This document shows, in pieces, positions 23,205 to 33,522 of a DNA stretch of 64,000 nucleotides. Within the stretch, counting starts at the first letter, position 1, and each line of letters starts with the position of its first letter. The translations under genes and the position numbers were made by a program. This DNA comes from Metaphire vulgaris (lineage: Eukaryota > Annelida > Clitellata > Crassiclitellata > Megascolecidae), in contig CM030856.1 in NCBI GenBank assembly GCA_018105865.1, forward strand, positions 10,144,253 to 10,208,252. Reading direction: 5' to 3'. Under the pieces are notes generated by a model, which made no database searches, was not told the DNA's origin, and worked only from the letters and a program-made list of their open reading frames with translations.

Positions 23205-23315
23205 ATTACTATTACTATCACCTGTAAAATTATTAGTTTAGCTGTAAAATTATTAGTTTGCCTGTAACATTATTAGCTTACCTGTAAAAACTATTAGTTT
23301 ATCTGTAAAATCGAA
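23205..23315. repeat. Four-copy minisatellite, ~20-bp unit
   Basis: Units like ATTATTAGTTTACCTGTAAA are repeated four times with small differences. This is 75 bp into intron 4. Confidence 0.75.
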
Positions 23316-23728
23316 AATTCTAACCCCGTGCAGAGAATCCAAAACTCGCTAGCTAAAACCATCACTGTGTTTTAGGTTCGGGGCGCGTGGTTTTATTATT
23401 ATATAGTATTTAGTTGATTTTAATAGTTTATTCTCGCAAAAGCTCAAAGTACAACCATAACCAAGACGGAAGAGCCTAAAGTTCTAATCAGGGACTCTTA
23501 ATCAATATAAAAAGTAAGTAAGAAAGTCATCAACCATACAAATATACAACAACTGGAATAGCCAAATATACGCGTGTATATTGCGCCTGCTTAAAAAACA
23601 CCACTGGATAGAAAAGAATAAATTGAAAGACTTGTCTACTCTCCCATAGGTCGCTTCACATTATTCGGCCAACGTACCTCTGCTCCTAACTCACTGCCAA
23701 ATTGATCATCCAGTGTTATTGCACATTT

Positions 23729-23763
<35 letters not shown>

Positions 23764-23999
23764 CCCCCACCAAACCCCAAAAACTCTCAGCACTGTCACA
23801 AATTTTTGCATTGAACTGCGTCTCTTTCCCTCCAGCCAAGTCAGTTTCACCTCCCCCCTCTAAGGCCTGGAGTCTGGACTGTGCACAACCAACCACTTGC
23901 TACGCCATTGCAGATTGCTATTTAGAGGCAGGTTTCCGTTATATCCGCACGGTAAAGAGAAGAACTGATATTGCGTCGAGCTCCCAGAATTTCCGTTCA

Positions 24000-24430
24000 C
24001 TTGACCGAAGGTGACCAGCTGTGCGCGGCGGAGTTTTATGCTCCTCTGGGGCGGTCGAGACCCCGGGGCGTGATGTGTCGTCGACCGTCTCTGTCTTCTT
24101 CCCTTCGCTAGAAGCGTCGAGGCGGTCTCTAGATCAATTTCTGTGCGCCCAAGTGCCGAGAGCGGCGCTGATTGAGGGCAGCTGCACTTCCGTCCGCACC
24201 AGACGGTTAGTGCGATCGGTCACACAGAGGGGGCGGCGTCACGACCCGTCACGTAGAGTGACTCGCGCCTGCCTCGCTACTGTCTCTCGCGTAAATCGCG
24301 GACTTTTAATCGGAGAGAAGTCAGAATACGGAGCATGACGCCGGATGACGTATGTCGGTCGTTTCGAAGAATCCAGCCTCGTTTCCGTCTGTAGAGCCAC
24401 TTCGAGTCTTCGTGGGTCTTCGGTAGGCTA
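24000..24430. other. GC/CpG-rich island in intron 4, function unknown
   Basis: About 430 bp clearly richer in G+C and CpG than the surrounding AT-rich intron, comparable in composition to the gene's exons. An open frame runs 24,021-24,338 but does not give a phase-consistent exon. It could be an internal promoter, an alternative exon or an old insertion. Confidence 0.4.
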
Positions 24431-25029
24431 TCAGCACTGCGGGTCAATAACCTAATGATGCCCTAATCATATTACGGAAAAAGCATAGAAGTCGAACTGC
24501 CTCTGTACCGAGATTGGAATTGGGTTGTGTATCCACAAGAGATAACGGCCAAATCCGTTGGGGGGGGGGATAGAAAGGCATCTGTAAACCAAAAACGCTC
24601 TAACTCACGTAGGCCTAACCTTTAAATTCTGCAACATTAGATCAATATTACAGTACAATGGCAATATATGGTAATGACGTCATTAACTGCGGTTGCTATT
24701 TTTATCCAGACGTTGCTTATCCGAGTCTCGTGTCAATCAACCGTACTCTCAGTGACGTCATCGAAGGTAGGAATGTCTTGGAAATTGACGTCACTATCGA
24801 TCGAAAAACGTGTTCGATCATAAAAAAACGGAGACAAAAATTGTTGGTTTTCGGTTCCTTTAAGTGGATTCGATTTCGAAGGAGCTAGAGACTGATTGAG
24901 TTTTAGATCGGAGATAAGCAAGATAAGGAAGAGACGGCGAAGGACAATAGATGAAAGTGAAGCCGACGATAAAGATTAAGTAATAAGTAAATAATTAAAT
25001 ATAAATAAATAAAATAAACATGATAAATA

Positions 25030-25227
25030 AAGTAGAACTTCGTTGTAACGTACAGTACATAGCGGGTCCGTAAAATTTAGTACGCAATATCCGAGGTACG
25101 TTATATCCAATACTGTACCATCCAATACGGTAGCGCATCACACGGGACCGTAGGCCTACATAGCGGTACGTTATAACCGAGTATAGGCCTGTGCTATAAC
25201 CGAGTCCGTCATATCGAAGTTCGACTG
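25030..25227. mobile_element. pogo/Tigger-type MITE
   Basis: It begins (A)AGTAGAACTTCGTTGTAACG and ends CGAAGTTCGACTG followed by TA. The body matches the copy at 5.9 kb, including GTTATATCCAATAC and TAGCGCATCACACGG. Confidence 0.8.
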
Positions 25228-25448
25228 TAGATAGAAAACCTTTTTGGTGCAATTTAGAAATTTCGATGCACGGTGAGATCTTATGCAGTAGATCGCTTAT
25301 ACTGTACGTCTCACGTGATGGATTTATGTGTGTTTTGATCCGTATCACTCCGCCAATCAATTTTATGCACCGATTTAAGCGACCGTTTTATAAGATTGAT
25401 ATGGGACTTCGATTATATTTATGGATTTGCGAAACGGAAAACTACAGG

Positions 25449-25869
25449 CAGTGATGGTTCCAGGAATTCTTGGCGGGGGGGGGGTGACAAAAATTAATAG
25501 GAAGTTGGTGGGGGGGGCAAAGTTAAGAAAAAAGAAATGTGAAGAAAAAGAGTAATTCTTAGTGTTTTTGCCCACTAAATGTTAGTGTAGACCTTGCCGG
25601 AAAAGGCTGACAAACAAAAAAACGCAATTTGAAGTATTTTTCATTAGATTTTTTTATTTTATAAACTTATTAGAAAATAGGTTGACAAGCAAAAAAAGGT
25701 CATCAGCATCTGCGGTATATTAACCCCTTAACTGGGGATCCCGGATATATCCGTCCATTTTACATTGAGTTACAGTTAAATACACGGTTAAGGGGTTAAG
25801 CAAGCAAAAAATCTCCGGTGGGGGAATGCACCCCCTCTCCCATTCATCAACATGGTGGAACCGCCGCTG
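25449..25869. mobile_element. hAT MITE, CAGTGGCGGTTCCAGG family, interrupted
   Basis: Left end CAGTGATGGTTCCAGGAATT and right end GGTGGAACCGCCGCTG. GACAAGCAAAAAAAGGTCATC-like text is near 25,683. A TTAA-flanked mini-element is inserted at 25,724-25,795. Confidence 0.75.
25724..25795. mobile_element. 72-bp TTAA mini-MITE (piggyBac-like)
   Basis: Flanked by TTAA at 25,720-25,723 and 25,796-25,799. Ends are CCCCTTAACTGGGG and GGTTAAGGGG. The interior is GATATATCCGTCCATTTTAC. A second 72-bp copy in the other orientation lies at 48,265-48,336. TTAA target use is characteristic of piggyBac transposases. Confidence 0.75.
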
Positions 25870-26339
25870 ACAACTAGCTCAGCATTGGATTGTAAAGAGG
25901 TCCGAGAATAAGAGTCTACAGCGGTAACACGCCGGCGCTATATAAATACACGAAAGTTTGCACACTCGCTCGATAATAATGCAGACAGAAATGGATCATC
26001 GAATGAGTTAAGGCGACGAGAAACCACTGGATATTTGTAGGAATTGACTTACTTACTTCGACTGAACGACCCTAAATTCAGGAATTGAGTTTAGATGACA
26101 GACTTGGTAATCAGCCTTAAGCATTGTACGACAATCCACTTACGTCATTTGCCTCTTCCTTTTCTGACCGATAAGTTATGATTGCGTGATCTGCCCCTTC
26201 CCCCCATCTCAGAATCCTGACTGCGCTACTCTTATATGCGTTGTGGCTTTTGCTGCAATATCAAATCATGACTACTTTGCCATTATACCAGTAAGGCGTT
26301 CTAGGGGCTGTCCATCAATTACGTCAACAGTACGGCGTT

Positions 26340-26445
26340 CTAGGCTGAGCACCTAAGAATAAGCAGCTACTGTTGTGCTGCTTTCCAAGGCGCTATAGAA
26401 ATCCACGAGATTTTACTTTACTTACCTACTTACTTACTAGTATTT
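26340..26445 (+). mobile_element. Retroposon tail with (TTAC)n end
   Basis: 'TAAGAATAAGCAGCTACTG' and 'AAGGCGCTATAGAAATCCAC' followed by CTTACTTAC. Same family as 8995-9092. Confidence 0.55.
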
Positions 26446-26589
26446 TAATACACTAGTGCGTCCTACACATTGGAACTGGGCCTTCAAGCCCCAGGAAACT
26501 GCTGTCAGAAATCTACTGCTCGGCAATCTTGCTTCTTATTCGTCGAAACAGCAACACGCATCAATAATATCTTTTTTGTCCTAGCACCT

Positions 26590-26770
26590 AGTGGATTCGT
26601 AGAACAGTTTGGACAAACAGGCATTAAGAGTTGAAGCGACAAAATAATAGACTCAACAGTTATACAGGAAGACAGTTAGTTAGTAAATGTTCAGAGCAAT
26701 TATAGTGGTTTTCACAGGCTAATGACAAGAGATGCTGTCACAAACGTATTATTTTAATTAAAGCAATAAT
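26590..26770 (+). mobile_element. LINE 3'-tail remnant, copy 1 of a direct repeat
   Basis: About 180 bp (GAACAGTTTGGACAA ... GTTGAAGCGACAAAATAATA ... CACAGGCTAATGACAAGAGATG) is repeated at 27,905-28,090. The phrase GAACAGTTTGGA with GTTGAA also opens the better-preserved tail at 32,930, which encodes VNLWNSLDEVTVET. Both copies here are inactivated. Confidence 0.6.
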
Positions 26771-27135
26771 GCATGGTCATTTGAGGAAAATGTTAGAAAG
26801 GATTGTGAATTTGTGATAAATTTTTCTGCTATGAATTTCAGATTTCTCAAAAGATCCTCTCTCTCCAACGAAAAAACGAAAACGTAGGTGATTCTGATTA
26901 CTTGTACTCCATAATTAAGTTCTGACTCAATTTGGAAATATCGCAATTAGACTTAAAATAATATTCTTCTCACATTCAACGCATTGGGCAGACTAAGAGC
27001 GCTGCTGGGTGAGAGAATTCCGATGTCGCAAAAACTCTGTGTTGGAAGACGAGCTACAGAAATAGATGGTCAACGGATGTCGTAATTTAAGCCATGAAAA
27101 CACAAAATACTTCAGTATCGTGGGTTGCCATCTTT

Positions 27136-27302
27136 CAGTGCAGTGTTTATTCTAGCCACCTTGACATTGGGGGTTTTACATGTTTGGGGGCATATGGTTT
27201 GTCTGCCCAAAAACCTTGACGCAACATATAGAATTTTTTGTTTGGGGCAATTTCAAACTTTGGGGGGAAATCCCCCCAAAACAGGCCTAGAATAAACACT
27301 GG
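27136..27302. mobile_element. hAT MITE, CAGTGTTTATTCTAG family
   Basis: The body is CAGTGTTTATTCTAGCCACC ... GGCCTAGAATAAACACTG. The duplication CCATCTTT lies on both sides if the start is taken at 27,136, where CAGTG is repeated. Confidence 0.8.
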
Positions 27303-27639
27303 CCATCTTTAGAATGGAGAAGGGAGAGCAGACACGGATATAGGTCCATTTTTAAAACCCAACCCATCATGATTTAGATCCACAACCCAAGACACGAAAG
27401 CATTAGGGTTACTTGACCCAACCCAACCCAACCTACTGTAATAGGCCCCTACATTACGATTTCTTAAACCATGATTTATTTTCTGGCCCTAACCAAACCA
27501 AGCCAACCCACCATAGGCACATGGACATTTCAGGCCCAGTGCAACCCATGTCTGAGGGAAAGAGGTGATCTAATAGAAACATGCAAAACAGTGACTGGGA
27601 AAGTACAGTGGGTGTGCCATGCCAGCGATTCTCTACATC

Positions 27640-27685
<46 letters not shown>
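27640..27685. repeat. (CA)n microsatellite
   Basis: About 21 uninterrupted CA units in intron 4. Confidence 0.95.
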
Positions 27686-27688
<3 letters not shown>

Positions 27689-27904
27689 GCATCAACAGAG
27701 GTCGCACATGTAAAATGTACAAGAAAAGGATGGTACGAAGGAAGAAATCTTTTTCAGTGCTACAGTAGTGGATCGTGGCCGGACAAAATGTCCGCGGATA
27801 AAATGTCACGTACAAAATGTTAGCGGACAAAATGTCACGGTTTAGGGTTAAAGTTAGAGTTAGGGTTAAATTTAGTCCGCTGACATTTTGTCCGCTGACA
27901 TTTT

Positions 27905-28095
27905 GTCCTATAGCACCTAGTGGATTCATGGAACAGTTTGGTCCAAAAAGGTATTAACAGTTGAAGCGACAAAATAATAGACTAAAAAATTATAAAGGAA
28001 GACAGTTATTAAATGTTCAGAGTAATTTAGTGGTTTACACACAGGCTAATGGCAAGAGATGTTGTCGCAAACGTACTATTTTCTTTGAAGCAACT
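27905..28095 (+). mobile_element. LINE 3'-tail remnant, copy 2 of a direct repeat
   Basis: Direct repeat of 26,590-26,770 with several small differences (GTTGAAGCGACAAAATAATA and CACAGGCTAATGGCAAGAGATG shared). It ends close to the long ATT array. Confidence 0.6.
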
Positions 28096-28127
28096 ATGGT
28101 GGTCAGTGGATGCCACAATTTAATTTT

Positions 28128-28398
<271 letters not shown>

Positions 28399-28399
<1 letters not shown>

Positions 28400-28580
28400 G
28401 GTAGAACTTCGTTATAACACTACTTAGCGGGTCTGTACAATTTAGTACGTTATATCCGAGGTACGTTACATCTAATACCATCCAATGTGGTAGCGCATCA
28501 CACGAAACCGTACATTGCGGTACTTTACTGTGTAACCGAGGATGCGTTATAACCGAGCCCGTTATAACGAAGCTTTACTG
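28399..28580. mobile_element. pogo/Tigger-type MITE 14 bp from a splice acceptor
   Basis: Ends are CGGTAGAACTTCGTTATAAC and GTTATAACGAAGCTTTACTG. The right end is followed by TA. The predicted acceptor of exon 5 is at 28,593-28,594, so the polypyrimidine or branch-point region of that exon must overlap the MITE. Confidence 0.8.
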
Positions 28581-28594
28581 TATTGTAAATAAAG

Positions 28595-28871
28595 GCCAGC
28601 GTTTGGAATCGTCGTCGAACGTCTTCCTGGAGAACCTGCACGTGACCAAGAGGCTGGAGACGACCTTCTACGTGACCGACCAGAAGCAGCTGGCCGACTT
28701 CTTCTGGTTCCGTGAATCCGGAATACGCGTCAACATCGGACTGCAGAACGTCAACGTACTTCCGGTCTACGATGACGTCGACCATCGCAGCGACAACGAC
28801 TACGTCATGCGAAGTCCGAACACCGCCGAGGAAAAAGAACACTTCCAGACGATCACCGAGAACTACTGCAG
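28595..28871 (+). CDS. Exon 5: ectodomain
   Basis: It encodes QRLESSSNVFLENLHVTKRL, then ETTFYVTDQKQLADFFWFRE, IRVNIGLQNVNVLPVYDDVD and finally ENYCR. The donor is AG|GTGGTT (phase 2). It reads like alternating beta-strand ectodomain sequence, with one cysteine near the end. The acceptor AATAAAG at 28,594 is weak in pyrimidines, but it is the only AG that gives the phase required by exon 4, and an in-frame TAA lies just upstream. Composition is strongly GC-rich relative to the flanking repeats. Confidence 0.8.
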
Positions 28872-29007
28872 GTGGTTTCACCGTTTCGTCAATACTCTAT
28901 AGGCCTATCGCATCTTATATTCATGCTACCGTCGACGTGGAATCATATGCTACTCATCGTCTGCAGTAATAATTCCCAAATGCATCTTCAGTGGACTGAT
29001 CTTCCGT

Positions 29008-29135
29008 TTATTAATGTATTGGTCGTTAAGAACAACTACATATGTACGCATACACACATATATACATATATGATATATATACATACATATATATCTGTAT
29101 ATAAGTAGTTGTTCTTAACGACCAGTACATTAGTA
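29008..29135. repeat. Inverted repeat with ~27-bp arms around a TA-rich loop
   Basis: Arms TTGGTCGTTAAGAACAACTA (29,018-29,037) and TAGTTGTTCTTAACGACCAG (29,106-29,125) pair almost perfectly and extend through AATGTA and TACATT. The loop is TATA-rich. It is a foldback or MITE of unknown class. Confidence 0.75.
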
Positions 29136-29234
29136 TATATATACATATATATATATATATATTATAAATATAGATATTCTTAAAGACCATATATGATATA
29201 TTAATAAATATTATATGAGTTGATGAATATATAT

Positions 29235-29258
29235 ATATGATGATATATATATATATTC

Positions 29259-29305
<47 letters not shown>
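29235..29305. repeat. (TA)n microsatellite
   Basis: TA repeats with a central TTCATATACA interruption, reaching 29,302. Confidence 0.9.
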
Positions 29306-29306
<1 letters not shown>

Positions 29307-29330
29307 CTGCTAGGGCATCGTATATCATAA

Positions 29331-29571
29331 CAGTGGCGCAGCCAGGTTCCGGAATAGGGAGGGGCATATTCACATTTTTGGCTTTAAGTGCGTCCGACTT
29401 GCAAACACCTCGTTCGTCGCACATTCACGTATTATCTTCGATCGTGCTACCCACCCCCACCCCACCCTCTAAATAATTTATCAACGGTTTTGCGCATTCC
29501 CACGACAGGTCCCAGCAAGAATTTGGGGAGGGGGCGCTATTTATCCGCGCCCCCCCGTGGCTGTGCCAATG
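29331..29571. mobile_element. hAT-type MITE, CAGTGGCGTAGCCAGG family
   Basis: Left end CAGTGGCGCAGCCAGGTTCC and right end CGTGGCTGTGCCAATG (mutated). The interior GATCGTGCTACCCACCCC matches the copy at 3.46 kb. Confidence 0.7.
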
Positions 29572-29783
29572 TCGTATTAAATCATCCGAGGTTTGCATGC
29601 TGTTCGTGTCTTAGCGTAGACTTCTCGGGTTGCAATGCATTGTTAATTTATACATTAAGCGTCATTATGAGAATTGTATCTTTAAGCGCCAAAGATGGGA
29701 ATCGATGCCGTTAATGCCCGTAATCGCATTCGAGACTGTTTGCTTCGGTCTATGAAGTTACCGCATAAGACGCGAACACGAGC

Positions 29784-29814
<31 letters not shown>

Positions 29815-30126
29815 ATCAGGCTGAAACTATAAAGTCAAAGCTGAGAGTTGTAGTAGAGTGGTAGGTTTCAGATTCGAAAATTAATTGATTATGAAATATG
29901 GCTTTACGTTCATGCAGACCACCTGTAAGAGTACGTTGTTTACCTCCGTGTGAGAAAGAGCTTGAAAAGACAATACAGGCTAACAGAAAACGATAAATAC
30001 ATTTGCCCACTGCATAAAACAACTAGATTTACATCTCAAGTTGCAAGTGTGATGATTACCGCGATTAAGTTTGGATTTTTACGACGGATCATTTTCAAGT
30101 TCTGTGAAAGAGCTAAGCATCCCTCT

Positions 30127-30130
<4 letters not shown>
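29572..30130. other. Intron 5, no feature beyond GATT repeat
   Basis: A (TTGA)n tract at 29,786-29,815 lies in otherwise ordinary intronic sequence. An apparent overlapping frame into the GA/CAGA array is not coding. Confidence 0.4.
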
Positions 30131-30222
<92 letters not shown>

Positions 30223-30365
30223 GACAGAGAGAGACAGAGAGAGACAGAGACAGAGAGAAAGAAACAAAGAAAAAGAAAAAGAGAAAGATAGAGAGATGTG
30301 GAGAGGGAGAGAGGAGAGAGATGTAGAGGAAGATAGAGAGAGACAGGCAGATAGAGAGAGAGTGG
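30130..30365. repeat. Compound (GA)n-(CAGA)n and GA-rich tract
   Basis: Pure (GA)n (30,130-30,173), then (CAGA)n to about 30,222, then imperfect purine-rich sequence. It is the inverted form of the compound array at 16.84-17.04 kb. Confidence 0.9.
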
Positions 30366-30523
30366 GAGAGCCATACATACATAGAGAGATGTCCCCATTC
30401 AGTTCGATTATCTCATCGGGTCCTTTGTTGTCTGGGAACAAATTAAGCAGGCAGCGTCGTCGTCGCTGACTGACGACGGTTTTTTTAAAAAACCCCAACT
30501 CTGCCTCTGTGTTTCCATCGCAG

Positions 30524-30698
30524 ACATCCTCTGCCCGACGCCTACAGTCTGACGCTGGAGATCTCGAAGGATCGAACGACGGACGCCCGCGACGAGGTCT
30601 GCACCGAAGCGATGCATCGCCGAGGTGCCTGTCCGGAATGGGCTGCCGTGGGAGACACGTTTCTACGGCGATCGATCAACGAACCCTGTCAGAAGATG
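30524..30698 (+). CDS. Exon 6: ectodomain
   Basis: After CCATCGCAG the frame gives HPLPDAYSLTLEISKDRTTD, then ARDEVCTEAMHRRGACPEWA, AVGDTFLRRSINEPCQKM. It ends ATG|GTATAA in phase 0, which matches exon 7. Three cysteines, CPEW- and EPCQ-type motifs. The first base completes Arg from exon 5. Confidence 0.8.
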
Positions 30699-30737
30699 GT
30701 ATAAACGACGACAGAATAGAATAGCCCCATTCTGTTC

Positions 30738-31005
30738 CAGTGGCGTAGTCAAGGATTTCCGGAGGGAGGGAGGGGTGTTTGGTTTTGATCAGGACCAACT
30801 TCGAAAAATCTCGACAAACAAAAAAGATCATCCTCATCTTTTCCCTTTTCCTTTTTCCTTTTAAGATGTGCTCATGTGCTGGCAAGCCAAAAAATGGTCG
30901 TCGCCTTATTACATCTTTACAGTCTATATAGCGTTTAGAAATTATTTTGGGTCGGCAGCCGGCGGGGGGATTGACCCTCAAAGCTCCTCCTTGGCTACGC
31001 CACTG
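30738..31005. mobile_element. hAT-type MITE, CAGTGGCGTAGCCAGG family
   Basis: Starts CAGTGGCGTAGTCAAGGATT and ends TTGGCTACGCCACTG. Imperfect duplication TTCTGTTC/CTTTGTTC. CGACAAACAAAAAAGATCATC-like core near 30,812. Confidence 0.8.
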
Positions 31006-31167
31006 CTTTGTTCGGTCGGAACCACAGAATGTTGTCGATTTAGAAGCAATTGAATCGTTCATGCATCGCGCGCTTTATTATAGGCATTCTTATCTTAGTA
31101 GAGATTCGTTTGACCAGATTGCCACCGCGATATTAGACCTACGTGAATGTTGGCTCTCGCCCCCATC

Positions 31168-31349
31168 CAGTGGCGGTTCCACATGGGGGCCCGGGAAGGA
31201 CCATGGCCCCTATTGAATGCCTGGCCCCCGGTGCCCCTCTGTTGGGACCCTGTACTTACTACTGCATACCTTTCAACAAATGATTGGCTCCCATGCTTAG
31301 AAGTTGTCACAGCAAGGTCCCCACTTGCCAAATCCTGGAGCCGCCACTG
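31168..31349. mobile_element. hAT MITE, CAGTGGCGGCTCCA family
   Basis: Ends are CAGTGGCGGTTCCACATGGG and GGAGCCGCCACTG. The body contains the GGGACCCTGTACTTACTACTG block. No clean duplication could be read. Confidence 0.75.
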
Positions 31350-31871
31350 CTCCACCATTGGTTGCTGGCGATAAAACGTCCCGATTTTATCCGTTCTGTC
31401 CCTTCTAGAGTACAAAAATTTTGGGGCGGAAAACGACCCCTGATACGCTTTTGAAAATTATTATGAGTTGGGCGCCTTCAAGCATGACACAAAGAACTCA
31501 GTCGCATTTGGCGTAACTTGGACGAAAAAGTGGGGGAACCGTATGCCCTTCTCATTCCCTAGGGTAATCTCTCAGAGTTTCTGGTAAGAGGCTGAAGCCT
31601 GTAGGCTTAGTGGAAGTATGTCAGGTTGGTGTCGTAACGCGGGAAATCATAGAAGATAATATAAGATCGGAAAATTTACGCAAAACGGAATGAAGTGGAA
31701 ATCTTACAGACCTAATAAAAACGTTTTGAAGAAAACGAAATCTCTCAAATGAGCTATACTTAAAACCTCAGTCGTCGATAAATAAGTAAGATAAAGACAG
31801 TTTAAGACACGGATACACTTATCTAGGACTATGTTTCTTTCTTTGTCTCTCTACAGTAATTGTTTTACCTA
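31350..31871. other. Intron 6, nothing recognised
   Basis: Ordinary intronic sequence. No exon or element ends were recognised. Confidence 0.4.
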
Positions 31872-32184
31872 CAGTAGAACTTCGTTAAAACGACTATAGC
31901 CCTATATTTGGTTATAAAGTACCGGTACTGTACGGTCCGATGCGTGCGATGCTGGCAGTGGCGGCTCCACCGTACTGTATATTGTACTGGATATAGCAGT
32001 GCCCCCAGTTGGGACCCTATACTTAATGCTACATACATTAAACAACAAATGGTTGGCCCCCCATGATTAGAAGTTGCCCCCCAACGGTCCCCCACTTGCC
32101 AAATCCTAGAGCCGCCACTGGGTACTGGATATAGCATACCCAATTTTACAGACCCGCTAGGTACGTTATAACGAAGTTCTACTG
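31872..32184. mobile_element. pogo/Tigger MITE carrying a nested hAT MITE
   Basis: Outer ends CAGTAGAACTTCGTTAAAAC and ATAACGAAGTTCTACTG, flanked by TA. A CAGTGGCGGCTCCA-family element is inserted at 31,956-32,120. Confidence 0.8.
31956..32120. mobile_element. hAT MITE nested in a pogo MITE
   Basis: Ends are CAGTGGCGGCTCCACCG and AGAGCCGCCACTG. Its left interior holds GTACTGTATATTGTACTGGA, text normally belonging to the host pogo element, so it captured or exchanged a piece of its target. Confidence 0.7.
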
Positions 32185-32332
32185 TACTGTGCTTACACCA
32201 GCATTTTCCGCGCCGCATATTCGTAAATTGTCGACGTATCACTTTTCGAGCGATGCATCATTAATCCAGTCAGACAATATATTCTCCGCCCGATAATCCA
32301 TCTCTCCCACAGCCGGAACTAACAGGTGGCAG

Positions 32333-32580
32333 CAGAGATGGCCATTGTCTATGTTAGCCCATGGGTTGGGTTGGGTTGGGTTGGGTTGGGTCAAACTTTT
32401 CCACATTTATGTTGAGTTGGGTTGGGTCAAGTCAGAAAAGTCACGGTTTAAGATATTGCAATGCATTGCGGTGGGTTGGGTCAAGTAACCCAATTGCCGC
32501 CTGCATGGGTTTGGTTGAGTTGGGGATTTGATGGGTTGGGTTGGGTTGGGTTATAAAAAATGGACCCATGTCCATCTCTG
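32333..32580. mobile_element. hAT-like element with (TTGGG)n body
   Basis: Ends are CAGAGATGGCCATTG and CCATGTCCATCTCTG. Flanks GGTGGCAG and GGTTGCAG are an 8-bp duplication with one mismatch. The body is mostly TTGGG repeats. The inverse text (CCCAACCCAACC) is near 27.35-27.52 kb. It ends 27 bp before the start of exon 7. Confidence 0.75.
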
Positions 32581-32607
32581 GGTTGCAGACTGTCGTTTGG
32601 TCATTAG

Positions 32608-32812
32608 GGCAGCTTCCCGGAGCCTTTGAGGGCGGCGCCGAACAGCATCGTCTGCGCCGAGGGAAATCAGATGCTGAGTCGCCTGTTCAACGTCACTCCG
32701 TCCCCGGTCAGGCCGATTGCCTTCCCCGCTAGGCACTGCAGGGCGGCCATCGCAGAGTGCAGGGAGTGCCTTCACGACAATCGCTGCTTCGGTGAAACGA
32801 AAAGCGAATCAC
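32608..32812 (+). CDS. Exon 7: cysteine-rich ectodomain
   Basis: After GGTCATTAG the frame reads GSFPEPLRAAPNSIVCAEGN, then QMLSRLFNVTPSPVRPIAFP, ARHCRAAIAECRECLHDNRC, FGETKSES. It ends TCAC|GTAAGC in phase 1. Six cysteines (CxxxxxxCxxCxxxxxC near the end) and an N-glycosylation site (NVT). A nearer TTGCAG at 32,583-32,588 is the duplicated target site of the upstream element and would open the wrong frame. Confidence 0.8.
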
Positions 32813-32929
32813 GTAAGCAGCAGGACATTACGTTACACGTTACAGATTACTTTACAGCACTGTAGAAGTACAAGAGGTCACTGTTAAAGAAGAAGATGGA
32901 AACTAGTAAGAAAATGTTTTTTGTGCGAT

Positions 32930-33005
32930 GGTAGTGAATTTATGGAACAGTTTGGACGAAGTAACAGTTGAAACAATAAAGGAATATAAAAGTTATCATT
33001 AATCA
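32930..33005 (+). mobile_element. LINE C-terminal tail remnant
   Basis: Encodes VVNLWNSLDEVTVETIKEYK then a stop, matching the WNSLPxxVVxxxSVxxFKxxL motif at the end of many LINE reverse transcriptases. An AT-rich tail and (ATT)n follow. Confidence 0.6.
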
Positions 33006-33019
33006 CGGTTATTAATTAC

Positions 33020-33057
33020 TTGAAATTATTATTATTATTATTATTATTATTATTTTA

Positions 33058-33099
<42 letters not shown>

Positions 33100-33102
33100 G
33101 TA

Positions 33103-33160
<58 letters not shown>

Positions 33161-33213
33161 GTTATTATTATTATAGTATTAATATTAATATTAATATTAT
33201 TATTATTAGTAGT

Positions 33214-33258
<45 letters not shown>

Positions 33259-33318
33259 GTATTAGTATTTTCAACGAGGTCACAAATGACTAATTGTGAT
33301 TTTTGATCAACTAGTGTT

Positions 33319-33374
<56 letters not shown>

Positions 33375-33380
33375 AGTTGA
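33020..33380. repeat. (ATT)n arrays and (TTGA)n array
   Basis: ATT blocks at about 33,026-33,256, with TATAGTATT interruptions, followed by a (GATT)n tract at 33,320-33,375 that ends 40 bp before exon 8. Confidence 0.9.
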
Positions 33381-33414
33381 TTGAGTGATAATTGTATTGT
33401 CTTGCTTTTGTAAG

Positions 33415-33522
33415 TAACGTCTTCTGGTTTTGACTGCTGCGATCTCGATTGTTACAAGAGTGAAGAGTGCAAGATCGGTGCGGCGAAGGAGTGCAGAAGT
33501 GCACCAACGGAGTGCGCAATGG
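33415..33522 (+). CDS. Exon 8: cysteine-dense exon
   Basis: It encodes LTSSGFDCCDLDCYKSEECK then IGAAKECRSAPTECAM, with seven cysteines in 36 residues. The acceptor TTTTGTAAG (33,414) and donor ATGG|GTGAGT give phase 1 at both ends. Length 108 bp, a multiple of three, so it is symmetric and could be skipped. Confidence 0.8.

Noticed and set aside
32360..32560. Interstitial telomere repeat
   Set aside because: The unit is the pentamer TTGGG, not TTAGGG, and it lies within an element with CAGAGATGG ends and an 8-bp duplication.
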